This document shows positions 1 to 9,456 of a stretch of DNA of 64,000 nucleotides, piece after piece. Source of the DNA: an uncultured SAR202 cluster bacterium (GTDB lineage: Bacteria; Chloroflexota; Dehalococcoidia; Lucifugimonadales; Lucifugimonadaceae); assembly GCA_902620405.1 (NCBI GenBank), contig CACNIC010000002.1:1-64000 (forward strand). Reading direction: 5' to 3'. Both the position numbers and the translations under genes were made by a program. Position 1 is the stretch's first letter, and the number at the start of each line of letters is the position of its first letter. The notes beneath the pieces are model-generated. The model worked only from the letters and a program-made list of their open reading frames with translations. It searched no databases and was not told the origin of the DNA.

Positions 1-434
1 CAAAAATTGGAGATTACATTTCTGAAGTGGTTGTTACTTCTGAAGGTCGCTACACTATAAATCTTAATCCAAAGACAGTTAATTATGTGGGCCAAAGTAT
101 TTACCTAATTATTCAGGGCAATCAAAGCATTACTTCTTTACCATTTAATCCAGATGAATTTATAAGTGATGCAAATTACCTTTTTGAAGACTTTGAGTTA
201 AAAATCGAAGAAGATCCTGTACCAACTCCTGAACCTGAAAAAATAATAGTTATAGCAACACCTACTCCAGATGTTCAAAAAACTGAGATGAATGATAATG
301 AAAGTTTAGTTGTAAATGAAGGTGGAGGCTGTGGTGGAGGCAGTTCAAGCATATCCATATTTAGTGTTCTTGTTTCAATTTTAGGTGTTTTGCTATTTAA
401 AAGGTCAAGGAAACATCAAAATAGCGTCATATAA
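1..434 (+). CDS. C-terminal part of a surface protein with Cys-Gly sorting-like tail (5' truncated by window edge)
   Basis: The reading frame is open from base 3, so the gene starts upstream of the window; the GTG at 27 is only the first internal start-like codon. The visible part is a beta-rich segment of about 70 residues, then an acidic, Pro/Thr-rich linker (PVPTPEPE, ATPTPD). The end is a tripartite tail: a glycine-rich motif around a single cysteine (GGGCGGG, Cys codon at 330), a hydrophobic helix of about 16 residues, and a basic KRSRK end. This layout resembles Cys-containing C-terminal sorting signals (MYXO-CTERM or Synerg-CTERM style). I infer an exported, C-terminally anchored protein. 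The function of the ectodomain is unknown. The protease encoded at 21957..23225 ends in a similar tail. Confidence 0.7.
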   Translation, partial: KIGDYISEVVVTSEGRYTINLNPKTVNYVGQSIYLIIQGNQSITSLPFNPDEFISDANYLFEDFELKIEEDPVPTPEPEKIIVIATPTPDVQKTEMNDNESLVVNEGGGCGGGSSSISIFSVLVSILGVLLFKRSRKHQNSVI

Positions 435-442
435 GTATCCTT

Positions 443-1069
443 TTAGGATTTTCTAAGGTTTAATACCTTCAAAGTATCAGATATGCCAGATTTTGTTATA
501 TTTGCGTTAATTACAGAATCTTCTGGTGAATGCCCAAGTCCTTTTATTAATTTATCGTAAATTTCAGAAGTATTGTTGTTAGAATTTTTTTCAGCAATTA
601 TTAATATTTTTGGGTCCAAGCTACTAAGTAGTGAATTTATAGATTCTACTGACTTATCATTGGAGTCATCACTTAAGCATACTAAGATATCAATTTTTCC
701 TATTGATTCAGTAATATTTGCAGGAATTGTAATTTTTGAGATTTCATTTAAGTAGCAAATTGTCATCCCTTCAGTAATTACAGAAAAAATATTTACAGAC
801 TCATCTAGGTTTTCAGTATTTAATCGTATTGCATGAGCTTGGATAGGTATATTGTTAACTTCGTACTCTCCTGGTTCAAAAATGGACACAGTGGAGTTTA
901 GTAATTTTTTTTCTGAATTTTTTTTCAGGTTTTCATTTAAGAAAATAGCTATAGTATTTTCATCTTTCTGAGAGGATCCATCAAGAGTATTTTCATCATG
1001 ATTAAATAGAATCAAGCCTTGTGATGTTTCTGCCCGGATTCCGGCATCATTTATCCATGAAATCTTCAT
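443..1069 (-). CDS. Degenerate metallo-beta-lactamase-fold (UlaG-like) protein
   Basis: This 208-residue protein starts like the COG2220/Lactamase_B_3 group: MKISWINDAGIRAE aligns in layout with the usual W-x-G-H-x-x-x-R-I start. Its FEPGEYEVNNIPIQAHA matches the GEYEI-x-G-I strand of that family. The metal-binding histidines are missing: Ala-Gly stands where the first His is expected, and no HxHxDH motif is present. If the family call is right it is probably a non-catalytic member. An AAAGGAG ribosome site precedes the ATG. It is divergent from dnaJ with about 100 AT-rich bases between. The family call rests on short motifs only. Confidence 0.5.
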   Translation of the reverse strand: MKISWINDAGIRAETSQGLILFNHDENTLDGSSQKDENTIAIFLNENLKKNSEKKLLNSTVSIFEPGEYEVNNIPIQAHAIRLNTENLDESVNIFSVITEGMTICYLNEISKITIPANITESIGKIDILVCLSDDSNDKSVESINSLLSSLDPKILIIAEKNSNNNTSEIYDKLIKGLGHSPEDSVINANITKSGISDTLKVLNLRKS

Positions 1070-1170
1070 TGAATCTCCTTTAATTATAATTAAATTATTT
1101 TTTTTATTTTTACTTTATAATAATACTTAATCTAAACTAGTTAATCTAATATATTAAAAACTAAAAAATA

Positions 1171-2268
1171 ATGAGTTCCAAAAGAGATTATTACGAAATA
1201 TTGGGTGTTGGGAAAAATGCTACAGATGAAGAAATTAAAAAGGCATTTAGGAAGTTAGCTTTAGAATTTCATCCGGATAGAAATAAAAGTAAGGGCGCTG
1301 AAGATAAATTTAAAGAAATCAATGAAGCATACCAAGTTTTAAGTGATCCTGAAAAAAGAAAATCCTATGATCAATTTGGTCATGATGGTGTCAAAGCTAA
1401 TTTTCAGGATTTTGATTTCCAAAATTTTGGAGGTTTTGGTGATATTTTTGATGCATTTTTTGGTGGATCCCAATCTTCATCAAGGTCAAGAAGAAAAGGT
1501 AGAGATTTACATAAATCAATAAATATTTCTTTTAAGGAGTCAGCTTTTGGTGTAGATAAAGATGTATACGTTGAAAGAATAGGAAGCTGTAAAGATTGTA
1601 ATGGCAGTGGGGCAGAAGATGAATCAAGTTTTATAAAATGTGTTAGTTGTAATGGTAGTGGGCAAATAAAAAGAGTTCAGAAAACGATATTTGGACAATT
1701 TGCTCAATCAGCAGTATGCCAAGAATGTTCTGGGACTGGAAAGAAAATTACTAAAAAATGTAATACTTGTAGAGATGGCTCGCGACTAGAAAAAAAGACA
1801 ATTTCTGTAAAAATACCTCAAGGTGTATCAAGTGGTGACACAATAAAGCTTTCAGGCGAAGGTGAATATGCTGGGAATAGTTCAGTTAACGGAGACGTTT
1901 ATCTTAAAATCAATGTTTCTGACCATGAATATTTTACAAGAAGAGGTAGGGATGTGGTTTTAAATATTGAGCTAGACATTTTTCAAGCTATTTTGGGAGA
2001 TAAATTAGAAGTGCCAACTCTTAGTGAAAATGCCAAAATTACAATTCCTCCTGGCACCCAAAATGGTGAAAAGTTTATTATCAAAGGAAAAGGATTTACT
2101 GATGTAGGTGGATCATCAAGAGGAAATCAAATTAATTTTATTCAAATAAAAATACCAAAAAATCTTTCTGAAGATGAAAAAAATAAATTGAATGAAATTA
2201 AAGAGATAATGTTAAGTAAAAAAGATAAACCACAAAGTATTTTTAGAAAATTTATGAATGGTATTTAG
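1171..2268 (+). CDS. dnaJ: Chaperone protein DnaJ
   Basis: DnaJ is the Hsp40 co-chaperone that hands unfolded clients to DnaK and stimulates its ATPase. The 365-residue protein has an N-terminal J domain with HPD at residues 34-36. A Gly/Phe-rich linker follows, then a zinc-finger region at about 140-204 with [16 protein letters not shown] and CQECSGTG. The fourth repeat is degenerate (CNTCRDGS) but keeps both cysteines. The C-terminal substrate-binding domains follow, including [17 protein letters not shown]. The length is typical for the family. dnaK and grpE are not in the window. The stop overlaps the start of prmA by 11 bases, so dnaJ, prmA and rsmE look co-transcribed. Confidence 0.96.
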   Translation: MSSKRDYYEILGVGKNATDEEIKKAFRKLALEFHPDRNKSKGAEDKFKEINEAYQVLSDPEKRKSYDQFGHDGVKANFQDFDFQNFGGFGDIFDAFFGGSQSSSRSRRKGRDLHKSINISFKESAFGVDKDVYVERIGSCKDCNGSGAEDESSFIKCVSCNGSGQIKRVQKTIFGQFAQSAVCQECSGTGKKITKKCNTCRDGSRLEKKTISVKIPQGVSSGDTIKLSGEGEYAGNSSVNGDVYLKINVSDHEYFTRRGRDVVLNIELDIFQAILGDKLEVPTLSENAKITIPPGTQNGEKFIIKGKGFTDVGGSSRGNQINFIQIKIPKNLSEDEKNKLNEIKEIMLSKKDKPQSIFRKFMNGI

Positions 2269-3160
2269 TATTTTGGCTGATAAATCTTCTATTTGGATAA
2301 AGTATAGTGTAAAAGTCCCAGCTGAATTTGTTGAGCCTGTTGTAAGAATGTTTTCTAAATTTCTAACCAATAATGTATATGTAGAGCAATTAGGTGATCC
2401 TGACGATGGTTTAGAAAAATTAAATACAATGGTTTCAGGATTTTTACCCAAAAAAAGCAACACTGATAAGTTGGAATCAAATTTAAAATCAGGACTATCA
2501 TTATTTAGTGGAGTATTTGATTTATCTGAAATATTGATTGAAGAGATAAATTCAGAAGTTTGGGAGAAGCAAGAATTTGAATCAATAGAAATAAATGATA
2601 TTCAAATATTGCCGAGCAAAGATCATTCTTTAAAGGAAGGTTATATAGGTATTGTTATAGAACCTTCAATGGCTTTTGGGACTGGTCATCACCCAACAAC
2701 AAAAATGTGTATAGCTTTAATCAAAAAATATGTAAGCAATAGTTTTAATGTACTTGATTTAGGGTGCGGTTCTGGAATTTTAGGAATAGCATCAATTAAA
2801 TATGGTGCAAAATATTGCCTAAGTCTAGATATTGAAGATGAGTCGGTAAAAGCAACTAGACAGAATTCAATTGATTCAGAAGTTAAAGGCATAGAATCAA
2901 AAAAACAGGATTTAACACAATCTTTAGATATAAACTTTGTTCCTGAAATGATTATAGGAAATTTGAATTCATATTTATTTAAGGAAGGTATTAAAAATAT
3001 AGTTAATTTAATGAGTCAGAACACTATCTTTATTGCTTCAGGAATATTAATTGAAAATTATAAAGAAATAAATAAATTATTTAGTGATAATGGCTTATTA
3101 GAAATTGATAAACAAGAAAGTGGAGATTGGGCGGCTGTAGTATTGCAAAAAAATGCATAG
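2258..3160 (+). CDS. prmA: Ribosomal protein L11 methyltransferase PrmA
   Basis: PrmA trimethylates ribosomal protein L11 using S-adenosylmethionine. The 300-residue protein has the family hallmarks [10 protein letters not shown] and, after it, the SAM-binding loop [11 protein letters not shown] near residue 170. The usual NILA catalytic-loop motif is replaced by GNLNSYL, a mild divergence. The ATG at 2258 lies inside the end of dnaJ; a TTG at 2275 is an alternative start. The end overlaps rsmE by 8 bases. A prmA-rsmE pair after dnaJ is a common bacterial arrangement and supports the call. Confidence 0.9.
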   Translation: MVFSILADKSSIWIKYSVKVPAEFVEPVVRMFSKFLTNNVYVEQLGDPDDGLEKLNTMVSGFLPKKSNTDKLESNLKSGLSLFSGVFDLSEILIEEINSEVWEKQEFESIEINDIQILPSKDHSLKEGYIGIVIEPSMAFGTGHHPTTKMCIALIKKYVSNSFNVLDLGCGSGILGIASIKYGAKYCLSLDIEDESVKATRQNSIDSEVKGIESKKQDLTQSLDINFVPEMIIGNLNSYLFKEGIKNIVNLMSQNTIFIASGILIENYKEINKLFSDNGLLEIDKQESGDWAAVVLQKNA

Positions 3161-3893
3161 ATTTTTTATAAATAGAGACTTAATAAAAGGAAAAGAAATA
3201 TCCTTAAAAAATCCTATTTCTCATCAAATAAAAAAAGTTTTAAGGATGAATGATGGAGATTATTTTGAATTGTTTAACAACACCGGCAATTCTTATAAAG
3301 CTAAAATCATTAAAAGTGAAAGCAATTTAATTAAATGCTTAATAGAAGATCAATTAAAAACTTCACAAGACGGAATAGAAATTAATGTATACCAATCAAT
3401 TATTAAAACTTCAAAATTAGAGTTAATTATTGATAAATTAACCGAAATTGGTATTTCTTCATTTACACCAATTATTACTGAAAGGACTCAAAAGAAAGAT
3501 ATAAATTCACTTTCTGAAAATAAATTAAAAAGATTAAAAAAAATTTCAATTGAATCTTCAGAACAGTCTGGAAAAGTCTATATTCCCAAAATTAGCAGTA
3601 TAAAAAGATTAAGAAATTTAGATTTTGGTAGCCCTGATAATTTAGATATAGTTTTTTATGAAAATAATGTTAATACTAAAAAATTAAATTATTTGAAAAA
3701 TAAATTTTCTGATAAAAAATCAATTTCAGTATTTATAGGTCCGGTTGGGGGGTTTTCAATAGAAGAAATTGAGTATTTTAAAGGTAAAGAAAGTTTTATA
3801 ATCAATTTAGGAAATACTACCTTCAAATCAGATACAGCATCAATAATTAGCGTTGCATTATTAAGAAATTTAATTTCTGGTAATTTGGATTAA
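3153..3893 (+). CDS. rsmE: 16S rRNA (uracil1498-N3)-methyltransferase RsmE
   Basis: RsmE is a SPOUT-fold enzyme that methylates N3 of U1498 in 16S rRNA. The 246-residue protein opens with the family's MHRFF start and a PUA-like domain (HQIKKVLRMNDGD). The C-terminal SPOUT knot is recognisable from IGPVGGFSIEE, where IGPEGG is usual, and from LGNTTFKSDTAS, a divergent form of LG-x-x-ILR-x-ETA. It overlaps prmA upstream and overlaps the convergent gpsA by four bases at its 3' end, with no room for a terminator. Confidence 0.9.
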   Translation: MHRFFINRDLIKGKEISLKNPISHQIKKVLRMNDGDYFELFNNTGNSYKAKIIKSESNLIKCLIEDQLKTSQDGIEINVYQSIIKTSKLELIIDKLTEIGISSFTPIITERTQKKDINSLSENKLKRLKKISIESSEQSGKVYIPKISSIKRLRNLDFGSPDNLDIVFYENNVNTKKLNYLKNKFSDKKSISVFIGPVGGFSIEEIEYFKGKESFIINLGNTTFKSDTASIISVALLRNLISGNLD

Positions 3894-4885
3894 TTTCTTT
3901 CTTTAGATGGATTTCTTGACATGAATTCTTTTATGGCATCAACAGGATTGTAGTTTTCATGTACAACTTTATATGTCATCTTTATTATAGGCATTTCTAA
4001 CCCCTTTTCTAAAGCAACTTCATTAACAATTTTAGATGCATTTGCACCTTCAATTGTGACTTTATTTTCTCTCATATAAGTTTCTAGAGTTTTGCCAGAT
4101 GCCAAGGCATAACCAAATTGCCAGTTTCTACTCAAATTACTAACACACGTTGCTACTAAGTCACCAATTCCTGAAAGACCATAAAATGTATATTCTTTTG
4201 CATTAAAAGATGTGCCAAATCTAACAATTTCTCTTAAACCTCTTGATATAAATGCAGATTTGGCATTATCACCCAATTTCATTTTATCTATTATTCCACA
4301 ACCAATAGCAATAATATTCTTTAAAGAGCCACCCATCTCTGAACCAATAACATCATTTCCACTGTATACTCTGAATATTTCATTTGAAATAATATCTCTA
4401 AGATTATCCGCTTTATTTATATCATTAAATGACAACAATGATGTAGCTGGTTTTCCCATAAGAATTTCACTTGAAAGATTAGGACCTGAAAGGACTCCAA
4501 TATTATCTTCAGAAATATTAAGTTTATTTTTTATGAGAACAGATAAAGTATTTCCATTTTTATCAAACCCTTTAGAGGCAGATATTATTTGCGTATTATT
4601 ACTAACTTTGTTTTTGATTAATGCTAAGTTATTTTCTAGAGTTGAACTGGGAACAGAAATGATTAATAAACCTTTTTCTTTAAAATTACATTCTTCTATA
4701 TGCAGATGATTAATTTTGGGTGATTTTGGAATCTTAAAATCTTTAACTTTTATAAAAGTTTCAGATTTAATATTAGATAATTTTTCCTTATCTTTATAAA
4801 TTAAATTAACTTGGTTATTGCCATTTGATAAAACCTTAGCAAGCGTTGTTCCCCAAGTGGTATTTCCTAAAATATTTATAATCAT
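3890..4885 (-). CDS. gpsA: NAD(P)-dependent glycerol-3-phosphate dehydrogenase
   Basis: GpsA reduces dihydroxyacetone phosphate to sn-glycerol-3-phosphate, the backbone of phospholipids. The 331-residue protein has a slightly divergent N-terminal nucleotide-binding loop (GNTTWGTTLA). It also has the family motifs LSGPNLSSEI, GGSLKNIIAIGCGI with the catalytic lysine, and YGLSGIGDLVATC. It lies directly downstream of plsY with a four-base overlap. The two genes supply consecutive steps, making G3P and then acylating it, so this is a phospholipid-synthesis pair. Confidence 0.95.
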   Translation of the reverse strand: MIINILGNTTWGTTLAKVLSNGNNQVNLIYKDKEKLSNIKSETFIKVKDFKIPKSPKINHLHIEECNFKEKGLLIISVPSSTLENNLALIKNKVSNNTQIISASKGFDKNGNTLSVLIKNKLNISEDNIGVLSGPNLSSEILMGKPATSLLSFNDINKADNLRDIISNEIFRVYSGNDVIGSEMGGSLKNIIAIGCGIIDKMKLGDNAKSAFISRGLREIVRFGTSFNAKEYTFYGLSGIGDLVATCVSNLSRNWQFGYALASGKTLETYMRENKVTIEGANASKIVNEVALEKGLEMPIIKMTYKVVHENYNPVDAIKEFMSRNPSKERN

Positions 4886-5511
4886 ATTTTTTTAAATGAT
4901 AGTTTATTTTCATTATTATCTATTAATCTTGAAATATTTTCTTTATGTTTATAAATAATAATAGATACTGCAGGAATAATATAAATAAGGTCATAATATG
5001 AAGCATCAAATAAATTAAATAAATTAAATACAACCATAGAAATAAAGGCAAAAACACAACCAAGTATAGACCCTAGTGATACATACCTAGTAAATAGTAT
5101 TGCCAGGATAAATACTATTAATGCAACTATTGAAGAAGGAAAAAATAATATAACTAGTGGCCCTATTCCAGTTGCTACACCTTTGCCTCCTTTAAATTTG
5201 TTGTAAATTGGATAACAATGACCAACAACAAACAATAATGCAAAAAATTGAATAGTGCCTTGTGTTTCAAATAAATTTACTAAGTTTAAAATTATTACTG
5301 GCATTATAGACTTCAACATATCAAGTATTAATACTGTAAATCCTAATTTAGGCCCCGAGTTTCTTAAAACATTTGTTGCCCCTGTGTTGCCGCTTCCAAC
5401 CTTTGTTATATCAACTCCCGTAATGAATTTACTTAATATTCTTCCAAAAGATATTGAACCTATTAAATAGCAAAATAATGAAATAAAAATAAATAAAATT
5501 ATGTTAATCAT
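4882..5511 (-). CDS. plsY: Acyl-phosphate:glycerol-3-phosphate acyltransferase PlsY
   Basis: PlsY is an integral membrane enzyme that transfers an acyl group from acyl-phosphate to G3P to make lysophosphatidate. The 209-residue protein has several hydrophobic segments. It carries the conserved motifs GSISFG, GSGNTGATN and FKGGKGVATG, which form the G3P- and acyl-phosphate-binding sites in this family. It overlaps der upstream by 8 bases and gpsA downstream by 4, so it is part of the reverse operon argS-argF-der-plsY-gpsA. Confidence 0.95.
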   Translation of the reverse strand: MINIILFIFISLFCYLIGSISFGRILSKFITGVDITKVGSGNTGATNVLRNSGPKLGFTVLILDMLKSIMPVIILNLVNLFETQGTIQFFALLFVVGHCYPIYNKFKGGKGVATGIGPLVILFFPSSIVALIVFILAILFTRYVSLGSILGCVFAFISMVVFNLFNLFDASYYDLIYIIPAVSIIIYKHKENISRLIDNNENKLSFKKI

Positions 5512-6790
5512 TTTCCCTAAACTCTAATTGAAGAGGTACTCCTTTAAGATCAAATATTTTTCTTAATTCATTTTCAATGTACCTCTTATATGAAAAGTGA
5601 ACAAATTCGACATTTTTAAATTTTATTAATATTTTAGGAGGCCTATTTCCAATTTGTTTTGCAGAAGTAAGATAAGGTGTCCTTTTCCCTTTAGAGGGTG
5701 GAAGATTTGAGCTAACAATATTTACTAAATTGCTCCAAATATCATCATCACTAATTTCTAATTGATATCTTGAATTTACAATTTTTATATTATCTAGAAT
5801 TCTATCAATTCCTTTACGCTCAATTCCTGAAGTGTAAATTATTGGCACACCGGGAAAGAATTTTAATTTATCTATAATACTTTGTTCATTAATTTTTTTA
5901 TCAATTAAATCAATTTTATTTACTGCTAAAACACATCCATTTCCACTTTGAATAATCAAGCCAGCAATATGTTGATCTTGTAGAGTTATTTGTTCAGTTG
6001 AATCAATAACTAGCAATGAAATGTTACTTTCAGAAATTGAACTTATTGTTCTTATTACACTAAAGTATTCAATTTCTTTGCCCAGTTTACCTCTTTTCCT
6101 GATGCCAGCGGTATCAACAATTGTGTATAAATCTTCATTAAAATTTAATTTTGAATCTATGGAGTCCCTTGTTGTGCCTGGAGTTGAATCAACTATGGAT
6201 TTTGAGTCACCTATTATTGCATTAAATATTGTTGATTTACCAACATTAGGTCTGCCAACAATTGAGAACTTTATTGATTCATAATCATCTTTTTTTTCAG
6301 AAAACAAATGATGAATTGATTCCATTAAATCATAAATCCCCATGTCATGATAAGCACTAATTTTTACACCTTCACCTAGGCCAAGTGAATAAAAATCATT
6401 TGAGTTAAATAGATTATCATTATCAACTTTATTAATTACTAATAATATATCCTTATCAAATTTTCTAATTTCTCTTAAAATTTCTTTATCACTATTTGTA
6501 ATTCCATCATGGGCATCTACTAAAAATAATATTTGATCTGATTCTTTTATAGAATCATAACTTTTTAATTGAACTTTTTGAGTTAATTTATTTTCTGACT
6601 CTAATTCAATCCCTCCAGAATCAACAAGAATAAATGACTTATTTTTCCAATTGCAATTACTTTGAAGAGCATCTCTAGTTGTGCCAGGAATTTCACTTAC
6701 AATGGATTTTCTTTTACCTAAAATTCTATTAAATAAAGTTGACTTACCTACATTTGGTCTTCCGCAAATTGTAATGATAGGGGTAATCAA
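5504..6790 (-). CDS. der: Ribosome biogenesis GTPase Der (EngA)
   Basis: Der is a tandem-GTPase factor needed to mature the 50S subunit. The 428-residue protein carries two complete G domains. GRPNVGKST occurs twice, near residues 12 and 179; each domain has a DTAG- or DSGG-type G3 motif and NKVD or NKID G4 motifs. A C-terminal KH-like domain follows (PPKILIKFKNVEFVHFSY). The start is a TTG at 6790, supported by GAGGAA about five bases upstream and by the usual N-terminus two residues before the first strand. It sits between argF and plsY. Confidence 0.95.
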   Translation of the reverse strand: MITPIITICGRPNVGKSTLFNRILGKRKSIVSEIPGTTRDALQSNCNWKNKSFILVDSGGIELESENKLTQKVQLKSYDSIKESDQILFLVDAHDGITNSDKEILREIRKFDKDILLVINKVDNDNLFNSNDFYSLGLGEGVKISAYHDMGIYDLMESIHHLFSEKKDDYESIKFSIVGRPNVGKSTIFNAIIGDSKSIVDSTPGTTRDSIDSKLNFNEDLYTIVDTAGIRKRGKLGKEIEYFSVIRTISSISESNISLLVIDSTEQITLQDQHIAGLIIQSGNGCVLAVNKIDLIDKKINEQSIIDKLKFFPGVPIIYTSGIERKGIDRILDNIKIVNSRYQLEISDDDIWSNLVNIVSSNLPPSKGKRTPYLTSAKQIGNRPPKILIKFKNVEFVHFSYKRYIENELRKIFDLKGVPLQLEFREND

Positions 6791-6804
6791 AATTCCTCAA
6801 TTTT

Positions 6805-7716
6805 TTAAACTATTTTTTTAATAATACCTAGTTGACCCCAGATTCTATTTTCTGCCTGATCAAAAACAACTGAATTTTTATGATCAACTAAATTTTCTGA
6901 AATTTCTTCTCCATGATGAGCAGGCAAATCGTGCATAAATATTGCATTATTTGTTTCTATAATTTTTTCATTTACTTGGTAATTTTTAAAATCTTCAATT
7001 CTTTTTCTTTGCTCTGATTCTTGCCCCATGCTTGTCCAGACATCTGTATAAACAATGTCAGAATTTTTTACTGAAACGTTTAAGTTATTTTCTATCAAGA
7101 AGTTCCCATTATATTTTCTTTGTAGATCTTCGATTACTTTTAAATCTTCTTTTGGTATCTCGTAGCCTTTGGGGCATGAATGAATAAAAGTGCCACCAAA
7201 AGTCAAAATAGCCTTGGCAAGACTTGTAGCAACATTATTACCGTCACCCACAAATGTAATAGAAATATTGTTTAAATTATTTTCAGTTTTTTCTTTAATA
7301 GTAAGTAGGTCACACAATGCTTGGCAAGGATGCTCTCTGTCGCTTAATGCATTGATGACTGGAACAGATGAATTCCTAGAAAATTCTTCGATTGTTGAAT
7401 GTTTAAAAGTTCTAAGAATTGCAACTTCACTCATTTTAGAAATTACTTTTGCAATGTCAGAGACTTTCTCTCTCCTTCCTAAACCAACTTCTTCAGGTGA
7501 AAAATAAATATCATTGATACCATTAAAATTTAAAGCTTTTATAAAGCTTAGCTTTGTTCTTAAAGATGGTTTTTCAAATAGTAAAACTCCAAATTTTTTA
7601 TTAAGTTTTATTTCAAAATCTTCGGAATAAAACTTATTTTTTTCATTTATACCAATTTCAATTGCTTCTTCAACAGATTCTCTGTCAAAATCATCAAAAT
7701 TAATAAAGTTGTTCAT
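6805..7716 (-). CDS. argF: Ornithine carbamoyltransferase
   Basis: This enzyme condenses ornithine with carbamoyl phosphate to give citrulline in arginine synthesis. The 303-residue protein has the carbamoyl-phosphate loop FEKPSLRT (SLRT at 51-54), HPCQ at 129-132, the nucleotide-fold-like FVGDGNNVA, and the ornithine-side DVWTSMGQE at 225-233, which favours OTC over aspartate transcarbamoylase. The usual HCLPAH signature reads HDLPAHH here, with Asp263 in place of the ornithine-contacting cysteine. The start codon shares a base with the argS stop (TAATG) and has a strong AGAGGAG site. Co-location with argS fits an arginine theme. Confidence 0.88.
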   Translation of the reverse strand: MNNFINFDDFDRESVEEAIEIGINEKNKFYSEDFEIKLNKKFGVLLFEKPSLRTKLSFIKALNFNGINDIYFSPEEVGLGRREKVSDIAKVISKMSEVAILRTFKHSTIEEFSRNSSVPVINALSDREHPCQALCDLLTIKEKTENNLNNISITFVGDGNNVATSLAKAILTFGGTFIHSCPKGYEIPKEDLKVIEDLQRKYNGNFLIENNLNVSVKNSDIVYTDVWTSMGQESEQRKRIEDFKNYQVNEKIIETNNAIFMHDLPAHHGEEISENLVDHKNSVVFDQAENRIWGQLGIIKKIV

Positions 7717-9392
7717 TACATCTCCTCTGGTGAACTCATACCCATTAACGAAAGTAAATTTGCTAATGTTATTTTAGATGCTTTTGTAATTATTAATCTA
7801 CTTTTTGTAATTTCTTTATTGTTTGAATCATTATCGAAAACCCTATTATTTTCATAAAATTTTTGAATGAGTTGGGATAATTCTAATGCAAAAAAAGTAA
7901 GTTCATGTACTCCATAATTTTTTGAAACCCGGTGAAGTAATTCTGGATATTCAGCTATTTTCTTAGCCAAATTTATTTCTTCATTGGTCTTTAAGGATAA
8001 TATTTTTTTTGATTCAAAATCAAAATGTTTTTCATTTGCTTTTTTTAGAATAGAACATAATCTTGCGTGAGCATATTGAATATAAAAAACTGGATTTTCA
8101 CTAGATTTACTTTTGAAAAGATCTAAATCAATTTCCATTTGGCTTTCCGAAGATCTGCTGAGAAAACTAAATCTGCACGCATCAGCTCCAATTTCTTCTA
8201 CTATTTCACTTAAGAAAATTGAATTACCTGACCTTTTACTAAACTTAACTGTTTTATTATTACTTTTTAAAGATACGATTTGATTTAAAATCACATCTAA
8301 ATTATCTGGATTTATTTCTAATTTTTCTAAAATTAATTTCATCCTTTTTATGTGTCCATGATGATCAGAGCCCCATACATTAATTACATTGTCAAAAAAT
8401 CTTTCTTTAAATTTATCTCTATGATAGGCAATGTCTGTTGCAAAATATGTGGGCTTTTTATTAGTGCTTTTAAATAAAACATTATCTCTGTCATCACCTA
8501 ATTCTTCGGTTTTAATCCAAGTAGCGCCATCTTTGATGTAAACAAGATTTAGTTTACTAAGAATATCTATTGTTTCATCAAGATATTTGCTATCAATTAA
8601 ACTTGACTCATAAAACCAATTGTCATGAGAAATGTTAAGAGATTTCAAATCAGTCATTATTTCATTTATACAAATTTCAATAGATATTTTTTTTAAATTC
8701 TCAATCTCATCTTCAGTAATCTCAGAAAAATTATAATTTTGGTAATCAGGGTATTTGGAAATAATTTTTTTCGAAATGTCTATTATGTCAATGCCACCAT
8801 ACATTTCTTCGGTAATAATAAATTTTTTTCCTTGTAATTCTTTTATTCTTTCAATAATTGATTCGCAAAAAAAATCAATTTGATTCCCGGCATCATTAAC
8901 GTAATATTCCCTTGTAACTGAGACATTTTGACTTTCGAGTACATTTGAAATTGTACTGCCAATAACTGCACCTCTAATATGTCCCAAATGTAACTTGCCA
9001 GTAGGATTGACACTTACAAATTCAACCTGAACTTTTTTATTTTTTTCATTTTGATTTCCAAAGTCATCTTTTTGTCCAATGCATTTTAAAATCTCTTTTT
9101 CAAGCCAACTTTTAGATAATTTAAAATTTATAAAGCCTGGGTTTGCAACTGAGACTTCTTCAATATCATTTTCATCAATATTATCTTTAATTTTATTAGC
9201 AATGTTAATTGGATTTTCATTAAATGTTTTAGCTAATTGCATAGGAAGGTTAGTTGCATAATCACCATGATTTTTATTTTTTGGTTTTTCAACAACATAT
9301 TCAGGAGGATTGAAATTAGTAATATTTTGCTCATCTATCAATTTTTGAAGAGCTTCATTTAAACAATTATGTAAAAATTTTGTGATTAGCAT
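7716..9392 (-). CDS. argS: Arginyl-tRNA synthetase
   Basis: ArgRS charges tRNA-Arg. The 558-residue class I synthetase has an N-terminal Add-1-like domain with PEYVVEKPKNKNHGDYATN, a HIGH motif as HLGH at 135-138 inside VNPTGKLHLGHIRG, a KMSKS-equivalent loop (VKFSKRSGN), and a C-terminal anticodon-binding DALR domain (YAHARLCSI onward). It is the first gene of the reverse run argS-argF-der-plsY-gpsA. The leader at 9393..9456 is too short for a T-box, and none was seen. Confidence 0.96.
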   Translation of the reverse strand: MLITKFLHNCLNEALQKLIDEQNITNFNPPEYVVEKPKNKNHGDYATNLPMQLAKTFNENPINIANKIKDNIDENDIEEVSVANPGFINFKLSKSWLEKEILKCIGQKDDFGNQNEKNKKVQVEFVSVNPTGKLHLGHIRGAVIGSTISNVLESQNVSVTREYYVNDAGNQIDFFCESIIERIKELQGKKFIITEEMYGGIDIIDISKKIISKYPDYQNYNFSEITEDEIENLKKISIEICINEIMTDLKSLNISHDNWFYESSLIDSKYLDETIDILSKLNLVYIKDGATWIKTEELGDDRDNVLFKSTNKKPTYFATDIAYHRDKFKERFFDNVINVWGSDHHGHIKRMKLILEKLEINPDNLDVILNQIVSLKSNNKTVKFSKRSGNSIFLSEIVEEIGADACRFSFLSRSSESQMEIDLDLFKSKSSENPVFYIQYAHARLCSILKKANEKHFDFESKKILSLKTNEEINLAKKIAEYPELLHRVSKNYGVHELTFFALELSQLIQKFYENNRVFDNDSNNKEITKSRLIITKASKITLANLLSLMGMSSPEEM

Positions 9393-9456
9393 TAATATAG
9401 AGTATAGGTTTATTTAACTCTGATATACAACAAATCTAAACTTAAATTTATAAAAA

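Noticed and set aside
435-455. ATCCT-TTT-AGGAT mini hairpin as a bidirectional terminator between convergent genes
   Set aside because: The stem is only five base pairs and overlaps a stop codon; too weak to annotate.
9393-9456. T-box leader before argS
   Set aside because: The divergent gap is only 64 bases with no specifier or antiterminator structure.
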